From an uncultured Campylobacter sp. (GTDB lineage Bacteria; Campylobacterota; Campylobacteria; Campylobacterales; Campylobacteraceae): DNA of 16,222 nt. This document shows, one piece after another, positions 6,929-13,647 of this stretch; the first letter of the stretch is position 1; each line of letters opens with the position of its first letter. The DNA is taken from positions 1 to 16,222 of the forward strand of contig NZ_CALIBH010000051.1 of the NCBI RefSeq assembly GCF_938045775.1, written 5' to 3'. Below the pieces are notes generated by a model. It did not search any database. It had not been told where the DNA came from and saw only the letters and a list, made by a program, of their open reading frames with translations. The position numbers were made by a program, and so were the translations under genes.

Positions 6929-8008
6929 TTAATTTTCCCGCTCGATGGCGCTTTGCTTCGCCTTATCTTTCGTATCGACCCAGATATTAGGCACCGCGCC
7001 GCCCGGCGTTAGGAAAATTTTCGCGTCGCTGTTTTCGCGTAACGCCTCGTTAAATTTGGCCTGCGTCTCGATCTGCTTGAGGCTTAAAAGATTTGCATCC
7101 AAGCTCTTTGCGACCTCTTTGTTGGCGTAGGCTTGCGCGTCGGCTTCGATCTTAGCGGCATCGGCGCGACCTTGAGCTTCGATTTTGACGGCGTCTGCGT
7201 TACCTTTGGCAAGAGCAGCCTTTTTAAGCGCCTCTTGATTTGCGCGCTCGACCTCGTATTTGGTGCGCTCAGCCTCCTGCTTGGCGATCTGTACGCTCTC
7301 GATCTGCTCCTTTACCTTTGCGGGCAGGATGATCTCGCGAAGCTGCACGGCTAGCAGATCTACGGGCGAATTCGGCAGTGCTTCGATATTCTTGCGGATG
7401 CCGTCGTCAATCGCTTTAGCGATCTCGTCGCGTTTAGTAGGCAGCTCCTCGGCGGCATAGTTACCGATGACGCTGCGCACGACGTCCTTTACGCGCGGAT
7501 CGATGATCTTATCCTCCCACAAAAAGCCCCACTCGGCGATCGTGTTGGGCGCCGTGGCTTCATTGAGCCTGTATTGCACGGTGATGTCGATGCTGACGGG
7601 CAAATTTCGCGAGTCTAGCACCGAAAGCGAGTTTTTACTAATGATACCGCCCGCGGTGCCGCTTTTAGTGGCGATACCTGCGCTCATATCTTCGCTGCTG
7701 GTGTAGTTGATGATACGCGTGCGAGTATCTACGACGAATACGTCCTGTATGAACGGCACGAAAAAGTGAAGTCCCGCGCCAAGAGGCGTCGGATCGTATT
7801 TACCTAAATTTGACTTGATCCCCACTTCGCCCGATTGGATCGTGACGAAGGGCTTGGCGATCACAAGTAGCGCGATTAGCGCGATTATCACGTAAAGCAC
7901 GCCGCTAAACTTGCCCATCCCTCCGAAATTAGGAATTTTAAAATTTAAATTCCCGCCTTTTTTGTCGCTGTTTTTCTTATTAAAATAATCATTCAAATCC
8001 GCTGGCAT
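6929..8008 (-). CDS. SPFH/band-7 (prohibitin/stomatin-like) membrane protein
   Basis: The 359-residue product has a charged N-terminus, one membrane segment at about 34-53 (FSGVLYVIIALIALLVIAKP) and then the SPFH domain: TIQSGEVGIKSNLGKY, LGAGLHFFVPFIQDV, VSIDITVQYRL, YAAEELPTKRDEI and LREIILP. After that comes a long Ala/Glu/Lys-rich coiled coil (about 230-315) and a C-terminal FLTPGGAVPNIWVD. Such proteins form ring or scaffold oligomers on the inner membrane and often modulate FtsH or membrane microdomains; the specific role here is not known. AAGGA overlapping the ilvE stop precedes the ATG at 8008, and only 8 bases separate the two genes, so they are co-transcribed. As I recall, C. jejuni has the same pair (Cj0268c next to ilvE, Cj0269c). 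A hairpin at 6743-6778 probably ends the operon. Confidence 0.9.
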   Translation of the reverse strand: MPADLNDYFNKKNSDKKGGNLNFKIPNFGGMGKFSGVLYVIIALIALLVIAKPFVTIQSGEVGIKSNLGKYDPTPLGAGLHFFVPFIQDVFVVDTRTRIINYTSSEDMSAGIATKSGTAGGIISKNSLSVLDSRNLPVSIDITVQYRLNEATAPNTIAEWGFLWEDKIIDPRVKDVVRSVIGNYAAEELPTKRDEIAKAIDDGIRKNIEALPNSPVDLLAVQLREIILPAKVKEQIESVQIAKQEAERTKYEVERANQEALKKAALAKGNADAVKIEAQGRADAAKIEADAQAYANKEVAKSLDANLLSLKQIETQAKFNEALRENSDAKIFLTPGGAVPNIWVDTKDKAKQSAIEREN

Positions 8009-8016
8009 GCGCGTCC

Positions 8017-8943
8017 TTATTTAACGTATGTGAGCCAGTGCTCAAATTTAGGGTCTTTGCCCGTGACCACCGCGAAATACGCCTTTTGCAAGCGGCTCGT
8101 GATCTCGCCCATCTCGCCCTTGCCGATGATCCTGCCGTCGATGTTGCTAATCGGCGTGACCTCTGCGGCGGTGCCGGTGAAAAACGCCTCGTCCGCGGCA
8201 TAGAGCTGATCGCGAGCGATGCGTTCTCTGCGGACTTCGTAGCCCAGGCTGCGCGCGATTTCGATGACCGAGTTTTGAGTGATGCTCTCTAAGCTGGTAT
8301 CGTTCGGCGGAGTGATGATGAGCCCATCTTTTACGATAAATAGGCACTCTCCTGGCCCCTCTGCGACGAAGCCCTGAGGATCGAGCAGTATCGCCTCATC
8401 GTATCCCGCATCGACCGCCTCAAAATTTGCCATCTGCGAGTTGAAATAATTCGCGCTTGCTTTGGCTTTTGCCATCATCGAAAATTGCGCCGGCTTCATC
8501 CACGATGAAATTTTAGCTTTGATCCCTTTGCGTAGCGCCTCTTCGCCCATATACGCGCCCCATTGCCACGCTGCGACGACGACATTTACAGAGCAGTCCT
8601 TGGACGAAACGCCCATCGAGCCGTAGCCAAAATATGCTAACGGGCGGATATAGACGGTCTGATCGAAGCGGTTTTTCGCGACGACGTCGATCTGTGCCTG
8701 ACGGAGCTGCTCGAAGCTAAACGGAAGCTTGATTAGGCAGAGTTTTGCCGAAATTTCAAGCCTGCGAGTGTGCTCGTCCAAGCGGAAAATCGCGTAGCCT
8801 TTGTCGGTTTTATAAGCGCGTACGCCCTCAAATACGGCGTTTCCGTAGTGCAAAGAGTGCGTCAAAACGTGAGTAGTGGCTTCCGCCCATGGGATTAGCT
8901 TGCCGTCTTTCCAGATGAGCTCGGCCTCTTGAATTTGTGCCAT
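8017..8943 (-). CDS. ilvE: Branched-chain amino acid aminotransferase
   Basis: This PLP-dependent fold-type IV transaminase (308 residues, normal length) moves the amino group between glutamate and the keto acids of leucine, isoleucine and valine. Visible family motifs are HSLHYGNAVFEGVRAY (29-44), the PLP lysine K161 in AKASANYF, GYDEAILLD (180-188), VAEGPGECLFIVKDG (193-207), and the phosphate-binding TGTAAEVTPI (257-266). The ATG at 8943 follows AAAGGATCAAGAA, and a TAGAAT box lies 30-odd bases upstream. The SPFH gene follows 8 bases after the stop and should be read from the same transcript. The gene looks intact. Confidence 0.97.
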   Translation of the reverse strand: MAQIQEAELIWKDGKLIPWAEATTHVLTHSLHYGNAVFEGVRAYKTDKGYAIFRLDEHTRRLEISAKLCLIKLPFSFEQLRQAQIDVVAKNRFDQTVYIRPLAYFGYGSMGVSSKDCSVNVVVAAWQWGAYMGEEALRKGIKAKISSWMKPAQFSMMAKAKASANYFNSQMANFEAVDAGYDEAILLDPQGFVAEGPGECLFIVKDGLIITPPNDTSLESITQNSVIEIARSLGYEVRRERIARDQLYAADEAFFTGTAAEVTPISNIDGRIIGKGEMGEITSRLQKAYFAVVTGKDPKFEHWLTYVK

Positions 8944-8974
8944 TTCTTGATCCTTTGATGAAATTTAATCCCTA

Positions 8975-8980
8975 ATTCTA
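8975..8980 (-). promoter_or_regulatory. -10 box of the ilvE-SPFH operon
   Basis: TAGAAT on the minus strand in the context GCTAGAATTAG matches TATAAT at five of six positions. It has the same upstream GC(T) context as the alcohol dehydrogenase promoter. It lies about 32 bases before the ilvE start codon. Confidence 0.4.
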
Positions 8981-9069
8981 GCTAAAAGAATATTAATTTC
9001 TAAGAAATTCTACCTGCGGGGATTCGGTGCGGTAGGCGAAACTTCGTCCACAAAATTTAAGGCGATTTG

Positions 9070-9104
9070 CGCTGCTAAATTTTGCTTTTTAAAATTTAGC
9101 GGCG
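9070..9104. other. Long AT-rich hairpin in the pldA-ilvE spacer
   Basis: CGCTGCTAAATTTT (9070-9083) pairs with AAAATTTAGCGGCG (9091-9104), 14 pairs with one T-G, around a seven-base loop. Neither side has a T-tract, so it is not a typical terminator, though it lies about 85 bases beyond the pldA stop and may protect the transcript end. Confidence 0.4.
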
Positions 9105-9188
9105 TAGAGCAAAAAGCTGCGAATTTTATATTTTGTGCGGATAAAATTTCGCCGCAGAATTTCAAGCCTTTTAATCCAAGCCCGCCTT

Positions 9189-10328
9189 TTAAAATTCTAC
9201 GAAAGAAAGTCCGATGCCGATCTTATTGACGCTGCGTTTGTAGTCCGCGAGGCTCTCGCCATAGCCATTAAAGTAGCGCAGATAGCCATAAAATCCGCTG
9301 TTAAAGATCGGGAAGCTGTAGTTCAGCTCGATCGCGCCGCGGTTACTGCCGTCAAAATGTAGGTTGTTTCGCCACAGAGCGCTAAGTCGCTGCTTGCCGA
9401 AGGTGTATGACGCGCGCAGATCGCCGTAGCCCATATAATCCGCGATGTCCTCGTTCGTGCGGTCCAGCCAAAAGGCATACCAGGTTCTGGGGGTGATCGA
9501 AAATCCGTCCACGCTCCATGTGCTTTGCGCGTAGAGCCTATTCCATGAGCGCGATTCCTCGCCGCCCTTGCCGTTTGACTCGTGCATTGCGCCTATCTTT
9601 AGCTCGTCCGCAAACGGCACCGGCGCGCTAACGTAGAGCTCGGGACGATAGTTACTCTCGCGAAAAGGGGCGCTATCCTGCGTGATCTGCCACCAGGAAT
9701 TTTGCGCGTAAGCGAATGAAATTTTCTCTCCAAGTCCCAGCGCGTCGTAGGTTATCGGCCGCTCAAAGCTAAACTCAAAATGCAGCTCATCCGCCTTGCG
9801 ATCGGGTTTTTTGCTAAAATCGTGGGTAAAGAGCATATAGATCGGCTCATAGTATTTAAGCCCCAAAAATCCAAAATTTCGACCATTTTGCTCGCCTTGC
9901 GGCGTGGAATTTGACGCAGTGGAATTTTGCGAAAGCGAGGCGGAATTTGATGATGCTAAATTTGACGCGGAGCCTGACGCAGTCGAGCCTGCGTCTGCGA
10001 AATTTGACGAAATAGAATTTGGCGCGCTGGATTCCGCCATGACGGAATTTTGTGCGAAAGAATTTTGCGACTCAGCGGAGTTTAAAACGGCGGTATCATC
10101 GTGCGAAGCGTGGTTTTCTGCGGACGAGGTAGAATTTTCTGCGGTTTTTCGGCGCGGTTTATCGCCTTTATCCGCTAGACTTGCCGCGGCAATCTTTTTG
10201 TAATAGATCATCGCGTTTTTGTAATCGCCTTTGGCCTCGTATTCGCCAGCCTTTGCGTATAGTTCGGAGAGATCTTGCGCGGCTAGGCTCATGGCGCAAA
10301 GCGCGAATGCTAAAGCTTTAAATTTCAT
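9189..10328 (-). CDS. pldA: Outer membrane phospholipase A (phospholipase A1) with low-complexity insert
   Basis: This calcium-dependent outer-membrane phospholipase hydrolyses phospholipids that reach the outer leaflet. Residues 1-17 form a signal peptide (MKFKALAFALCAMSLAA). Residues 18-50 form a helical TPR-like stretch (LYAKAGEYEAKGDYKNAMIYYKKI). Residues about 60-150 are a low-complexity N/S/A-rich insert, and the barrel follows from about 153. The catalytic residues are H249 and S251 in HESNG and N263 in SRSWNRLY, with the same spacing as H142, S144 and N156 of E. coli OMPLA. The protein ends in F, as outer-membrane barrels do. The insert shares NLASSNSA and QNSTAS with the HisIE insert. 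The start overlaps the mobA stop by 11 bases, with AAAGGG just upstream, so translation is probably coupled to mobA. Catalytic residues and length of the barrel are normal, so the enzyme is probably functional. Confidence 0.93.
   Translation of the reverse strand: MKFKALAFALCAMSLAAQDLSELYAKAGEYEAKGDYKNAMIYYKKIAAASLADKGDKPRRKTAENSTSSAENHASHDDTAVLNSAESQNSFAQNSVMAESSAPNSISSNFADAGSTASGSASNLASSNSASLSQNSTASNSTPQGEQNGRNFGFLGLKYYEPIYMLFTHDFSKKPDRKADELHFEFSFERPITYDALGLGEKISFAYAQNSWWQITQDSAPFRESNYRPELYVSAPVPFADELKIGAMHESNGKGGEESRSWNRLYAQSTWSVDGFSITPRTWYAFWLDRTNEDIADYMGYGDLRASYTFGKQRLSALWRNNLHFDGSNRGAIELNYSFPIFNSGFYGYLRYFNGYGESLADYKRSVNKIGIGLSFVEF
9899..10148 (-). repeat. Repetitive AATTTTG-containing region inside pldA
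   Basis: Plus-strand words GGAATTTTG, GCGGAATTTG, GAAATTTGACG and GAATTTGGC recur here without a strict period. They encode the N/S-rich insert of PldA. The block at 9939-9962 matches hisIE bases 6044-6067 at 22 of 24 positions. Confidence 0.65.
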
Positions 10329-10863
10329 CTACGCCCTTTAAATCGTTTTGATAATTTATATTTAAAAACTGCTCTTTATTTTTGAAATTTAGCACTTTGG
10401 AATTTGCAGATCCGATGAGCGCGCCGATCTTATGCTCTTTCGCGCGGTAGAGCTCAAGCGCGCGCGGCGCGAGAGCTGCGTCAAAAAATCCGCACAAGCT
10501 ATGTCTATGCGCTTCGTCGCCCGCCACGCAAATTTGCCCCTCCTGCTCGCTAAGCGCGCGAATGGTGGAAATTTCTACAAATGGCATATCGGCGGGGATG
10601 ATAAAAATGCGCTCGCCGCTAAATGGCTTCAGCGCCGAATACAGCGCGCCCATCGGCGAAAATTCTTCAAATTCGTCGTAGATCATAGGAAGCGGCGGGT
10701 TAAATTTAGAGCTTTTGGCGCAGGCGAAAACCCGCTCAAACTCGCGGTTTAAGCGCGAAAAAAGAAAGTGCGTCATGCTGGGATGCCCGCGGAATGGAAA
10801 CAGCGTTTTGTCGCTGCCGAAACGCGAGCTTTTGCCGCCGCAGAGAATGACGCAGGTTTTCAT
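10318..10863 (-). CDS. mobA: Molybdenum cofactor guanylyltransferase
   Basis: MobA transfers GMP from GTP to molybdopterin-molybdenum to make the guanine dinucleotide cofactor of formate dehydrogenase, nitrate reductase and related enzymes. The 181-residue product has the nucleotidyltransferase signature LCGGKSSRFGSDK (7-19), FSPMGALYSAL (68-78) and the metal-site ADMPF (91-95). The family normally has about 185-195 residues. The ATG at 10863 (MKTCVILCGG) is preferred to the ATG at 10884, because the family begins directly at the first strand before the glycine loop; neither has a strong ribosome binding site. Its stop overlaps the pldA start by 11 bases. Upstream, 82 bases separate it from the three-repeat protein on the same strand. 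Confidence 0.93.
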   Translation of the reverse strand: MKTCVILCGGKSSRFGSDKTLFPFRGHPSMTHFLFSRLNREFERVFACAKSSKFNPPLPMIYDEFEEFSPMGALYSALKPFSGERIFIIPADMPFVEISTIRALSEQEGQICVAGDEAHRHSLCGFFDAALAPRALELYRAKEHKIGALIGSANSKVLNFKNKEQFLNINYQNDLKGVDEI

Positions 10864-10945
10864 CAAAATTTCACCGGCTTTCATAGATCTTTATCGCGGC
10901 GAAATTTTAAATTTGAAAGTAAAATTTGAAAGAAGCGCGGGCATA

Positions 10946-11722
10946 TCAGTCTTTTTGCATATATTTGGCTTTGCCAAGGGCGTTGTTTGCGATGAATTGA
11001 TAAAGGCTCGGCGCCTGAAGCTTGGCTAACTCGGGGTATTTGGCTTTAAGCGTCTTCCAGATATCATAGACTCGCATACCGCTTGCGTAAAGCTTCATAA
11101 TCTCGCTAAAATGCGGATCGTAAAGGCTCGGCTTTTTATACAGCGAGAGTTTGCGGTCGGTATCCAGCACTGCGTTTGCCTCGATAAAAGCTGCCAGATC
11201 GCGCTCGCTTACTTTTGCGAAATCTTTTTCGTATTGAGATTTCATATGCTTTAAAATTTCTTTATTGCTAACGCCTTGGAAGTGCATTTTCTTGATCTCA
11301 AAGCGATATGCGTATAAGAAATCTTCGCTTTTTTTTGCGGTTGCGCGAAGTCTTGTTTTTTCATCTTTGAACGTCACGGAGATGAAGTGCGTAAGCCCGG
11401 GTGCAGTAACGGCGTTTTTGAACGCTTCGTCCTCCTCGCCGATCTTTTTTAAGATCGCCTTGACGGTGTAGCCCTCGGCAATAAGATTTGAAATTTTATC
11501 TTTATACGGTTTGTAGTCGAATCGCACGCGCCTAAAGCCCGTCTCGACGCTGATTTTTTTGTAGATCCTCGCATGCTCTCTAGATGTAAAATACCTCGAT
11601 TTCAGCCCTTTACGGAGTTGTTCGGCAACCGCGGTAAAATCGTCATAATCGGTGATAGACGCGATTAATTCCTTTTCGTTTACGACCCTCCCGTTAACGA
11701 CCGCGATGGTAATGACCTTCAT
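10946..11722 (-). CDS. Protein of unknown function with three helical repeat modules
   Basis: This is a basic, mostly helical 258-residue protein with no signal peptide or membrane segment. The ATG at 11722 (MKVITIAVVNG) is chosen because AAAGGAGAAAAT stands directly before it; an in-frame ATG at 11746 has no such site. I do not recognise the family. Three modules of about 42 residues share one pattern: an aromatic or His residue, Ile three to four residues on, Gly at about position 12, Ile near 19 and a closing LxxFI. They lie at about 73-114 (YKDKISNLIAEGYTVKAI to LTHFIS), 139-180 (YRFEIKKMHFQGVSNKEI to LAAFIE) and 204-244 (HFSEIMKLYASGMRVYDI to LYQFIA), roughly 65 residues apart. The helix-turn-helix-like look and positive charge suggest nucleic-acid binding; that is inference. 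The N-terminal 60 residues may be a separate domain. Confidence 0.75.
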   Translation of the reverse strand: MKVITIAVVNGRVVNEKELIASITDYDDFTAVAEQLRKGLKSRYFTSREHARIYKKISVETGFRRVRFDYKPYKDKISNLIAEGYTVKAILKKIGEEDEAFKNAVTAPGLTHFISVTFKDEKTRLRATAKKSEDFLYAYRFEIKKMHFQGVSNKEILKHMKSQYEKDFAKVSERDLAAFIEANAVLDTDRKLSLYKKPSLYDPHFSEIMKLYASGMRVYDIWKTLKAKYPELAKLQAPSLYQFIANNALGKAKYMQKD

Positions 11723-11975
11723 ATTTTCTCCTTTGATTGGGCACAATTCTAACTTAAAACTATAAACTCAAATTTAATTATTTATTATCAAGGATTGCGG
11801 AGGATTTGTGTTTGCGAGGTAGAATTTTACGCGCTAAGATTTAGCATTTTGATTTATTTTTATATCTTTTTGTATTTGTTCTCACGCCACTTTTTTATAC
11901 TTTTTTGTGTAGAGATGAAGCGGGTTTGCAGATATAAATTTTACCCGCAAACTCAAGCTAAATTGCCAGCGCAAG

Positions 11976-12335
11976 TTAGCTTTTTTTAAACGAAAAAAGC
12001 TTTTTTATCTTCGTAAGCCCAAGCTTCATGCCGCTATATTTCATCATTTTAGCCATATTTACCCACATTTCACGCTCGTAGCACGGATGCGGGCAGTGGT
12101 GACAGCGTGGCTTTTCGGTATGCGGGCAGGCACCAAGGCGCGCGTAGGCATAGCGTAGCATCCGCTCGCAGTCGCTACAGAGATGAAAGTGCGTTTGCAC
12201 AAGCCCCTTATCGTCTTTGTAGTCATGAAGCACAGCACCATCTTTTTTAAGCGCGTCCGTATGCTTGCCATCGCAGTAAATTTGGATAAATTTCGTCACC
12301 GTATTTACTTCGTAAATAAATTTTTCGCTCGTCAT
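11976..12335 (-). CDS. YgbA-like 'nitrous oxide-stimulated promoter' family protein
   Basis: The 119-residue cytoplasmic protein has a cysteine/histidine pattern typical of this family: IYCDGKH (19-25), LCSDCERMLRYAYARL (52-67), CPHTEKPRCHHCPHPCY (70-86), then WVNMAKMMKYSGMKL. The cysteines are C21, C53, C56, C70, C78, C81 and C85, which look like metal or cluster ligands. In E. coli, ygbA belongs to the nitric-oxide-responsive NsrR regulon and helps growth under NO stress; the biochemical role is not known to me. The ATG at 12335 follows AAAGGATCAAAT. A perfect 16-base palindrome at 12381-12396 fits a Crp/Fnr-type operator. The C-terminal tail is lysine-rich (KIKKLFSFKKS). Confidence 0.85.
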   Translation of the reverse strand: MTSEKFIYEVNTVTKFIQIYCDGKHTDALKKDGAVLHDYKDDKGLVQTHFHLCSDCERMLRYAYARLGACPHTEKPRCHHCPHPCYEREMWVNMAKMMKYSGMKLGLTKIKKLFSFKKS

Positions 12336-12353
12336 ATTTGATCCTTTGGGCGG

Positions 12354-12359
12354 ATTTTA
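12354..12359 (-). promoter_or_regulatory. Candidate -10 box of the YgbA-like gene
   Basis: TAAAAT on the minus strand, in AGATAAAATCC. With the usual spacing, transcription would start near 12347. That would leave a very short leader beginning at the AAAGGA ribosome binding site, but it would put the palindrome centre at -41.5. Confidence 0.35.
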
Positions 12360-12380
12360 TCTAAAAGAGACAAAAATACT

Positions 12381-12396
12381 CTTGAGCGCGCTCAAG
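12381..12396. promoter_or_regulatory. Perfect 16-base palindrome, probable Crp/Fnr-family operator
   Basis: CTTGAGCGCGCTCAAG contains TTGAG-N4-CTCAA, the half-site spacing recognised by Crp/Fnr-family regulators (Fnr TTGAT-N4-ATCAA; HcpR, NNR/DNR and NssR related). It lies 46 bases before the start codon of the YgbA-like gene and in no gene. The regulator itself is not in the window. Confidence 0.55.
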
Positions 12397-12436
12397 TTAG
12401 AATTTATAGAATTTTAAAATTCCGCGGAATTTCGCT

Positions 12437-13465
12437 TTATCTTTCGACCTTGTTGCTTAATAGAGTCGCGATGAAGCGTGTTTTGTCGTTTGAGGCAAGC
12501 GCGATTTGCAAGCTCATCGTAAGCGGCACAGCCAAAAATAGCCCGCCGATACCAAGCACAAAGCCCCACAACAGTAGCCCTGCAAGCACGCTGATCGTTG
12601 AAAGCCCGAGCCCTTGTCCTAAAAATCGTGGCTCGATGATATTTCCGATCGCTACGTTTACGACCAAATAGATTGCGATAGTCCAGATGCTAGAGCTTAT
12701 ATCCATCGTAGCTAGCGTCACGAAAAGCGTCGGAAAGACCGCTACGATCGAGCCGATGGTAGGGATGAAATTTAGCACGAAAGCTAAAATCCCCCACAGC
12801 GCGACGTATGGAACACCAAGAGCCCACAGCCCAAGTCCGATGAGCGCGCCGGTGCAAGCTGAAGCGATAGTTTTAATTAGTAGATATTTTTTGAGGCTGG
12901 AGGCGAATTTCTTCACGAAAGTGTGCGTAGCGCGGCTACTTTGCGAAAAATAACGGATTTTCTCGTCGATCACGGAGCTTTCAAAGACCATAAATGAAAC
13001 CATTATAAAAATGAAAAATCCCGTCGAGACTATAGAGCCTGTTTTGCGCAGTAGTGCAGATAGCTGCGCGGCGGCTTCGCTCGGATCAATGCCTAGGCTT
13101 GTGGCGTTAAGCTCTATGCCGAATCGAGAGAGCTTCGCACTCACGCCTCCTAGCACCTCTTCAAATTTTGCTTGCAGCTCGGGTAGGCGCGTTGAAAATT
13201 CCTTGATCGCATCGAAGATGACTGCGCCGAAAAACACTATAATTGCCACGAAGGCAAAGGTAATGATGAGGAAGCTAAAAACACGCCCAACGCGGATCTT
13301 TTGGACATAAAGCACCAGCGGCGATACGAGCACCGTGATGAAAATAGCTAGCAAAAATGGCACGACGATAGCCTGCGCGGCTTTAAGGCCAGCCAGGATG
13401 ATTACGACGCAGGCAACCGACATCAAGGACATTTGAAGCTTCAAGGATTCTCCTAAATTTGACAT
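12437..13465 (-). CDS. AI-2E family transporter (PerM/TqsA type)
   Basis: This 342-residue polytopic inner-membrane protein exports or exchanges small molecules; family members have been linked to autoinducer-2 export and Na+/H+ antiport, and the substrate here is unknown. Hydrophobic segments lie at about 15-30, 33-54, 62-86, 147-165, 198-219, 221-252, 258-276 and 290-322, with a soluble region at about 88-140. Family motifs are NFIPTIGSIVAVFPT (232-246) and NIIEPRFLGQGLGLS (275-289), followed by LLLWGFVLGIGGLFLAVPLT. The ATG at 13465 has no ribosome binding site, whereas AGGAGAATCC directly precedes a TTG at 13444. The true start may therefore be that TTG, giving 335 residues. The palindrome AAATTCCGCGGAATTT at 12417-12432, just beyond the stop codon, may form a weak terminator. 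Confidence 0.9.
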   Translation of the reverse strand: MSNLGESLKLQMSLMSVACVVIILAGLKAAQAIVVPFLLAIFITVLVSPLVLYVQKIRVGRVFSFLIITFAFVAIIVFFGAVIFDAIKEFSTRLPELQAKFEEVLGGVSAKLSRFGIELNATSLGIDPSEAAAQLSALLRKTGSIVSTGFFIFIMVSFMVFESSVIDEKIRYFSQSSRATHTFVKKFASSLKKYLLIKTIASACTGALIGLGLWALGVPYVALWGILAFVLNFIPTIGSIVAVFPTLFVTLATMDISSSIWTIAIYLVVNVAIGNIIEPRFLGQGLGLSTISVLAGLLLWGFVLGIGGLFLAVPLTMSLQIALASNDKTRFIATLLSNKVER

Positions 13466-13611
13466 TTTCGCAGAGCTTTTACGCGAAATTTTGATAAAAG
13501 GATTTTAACTAAAATTCCATAAATTTTAAGACGGAATTTTAAAATTTCATCGCAAAATTCTAAGATACGCGCAAATTCTTAGCGGGCGCAAGAAAAGTTA
13601 AAATTTTTTGC

Positions 13612-13617
13612 TAAAAT
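13612..13617 (+). promoter_or_regulatory. Candidate -10 box of the methyltransferase gene
   Basis: TAAAAT in TTTTTTGCTAAAATTTTGCG has the T-rich upstream context of Campylobacter promoters. It lies about 30 bases before the start codon and AGGATCGAAA follows. Similar words are common in this AT-patterned spacer, so confidence is low. Confidence 0.3.
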
Positions 13618-13647
13618 TTTGCGAAATTTACACGAGCAGGATCGAAA

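Noticed and set aside
9904..10203. 99-residue plus-strand frame rich in EF/DA repeats opposite pldA
   Set aside because: It is the antisense reading of the PldA low-complexity insert, with no ribosome binding site and no independent evidence.
11795..11989. 64-residue hydrophobic open frame on the plus strand in the spacer between the YgbA-like and three-repeat genes
   Set aside because: It begins at TTG with no properly spaced ribosome binding site, its hydrophobic run simply follows from a T-rich spacer, and it runs into the 3' end of the opposite gene.
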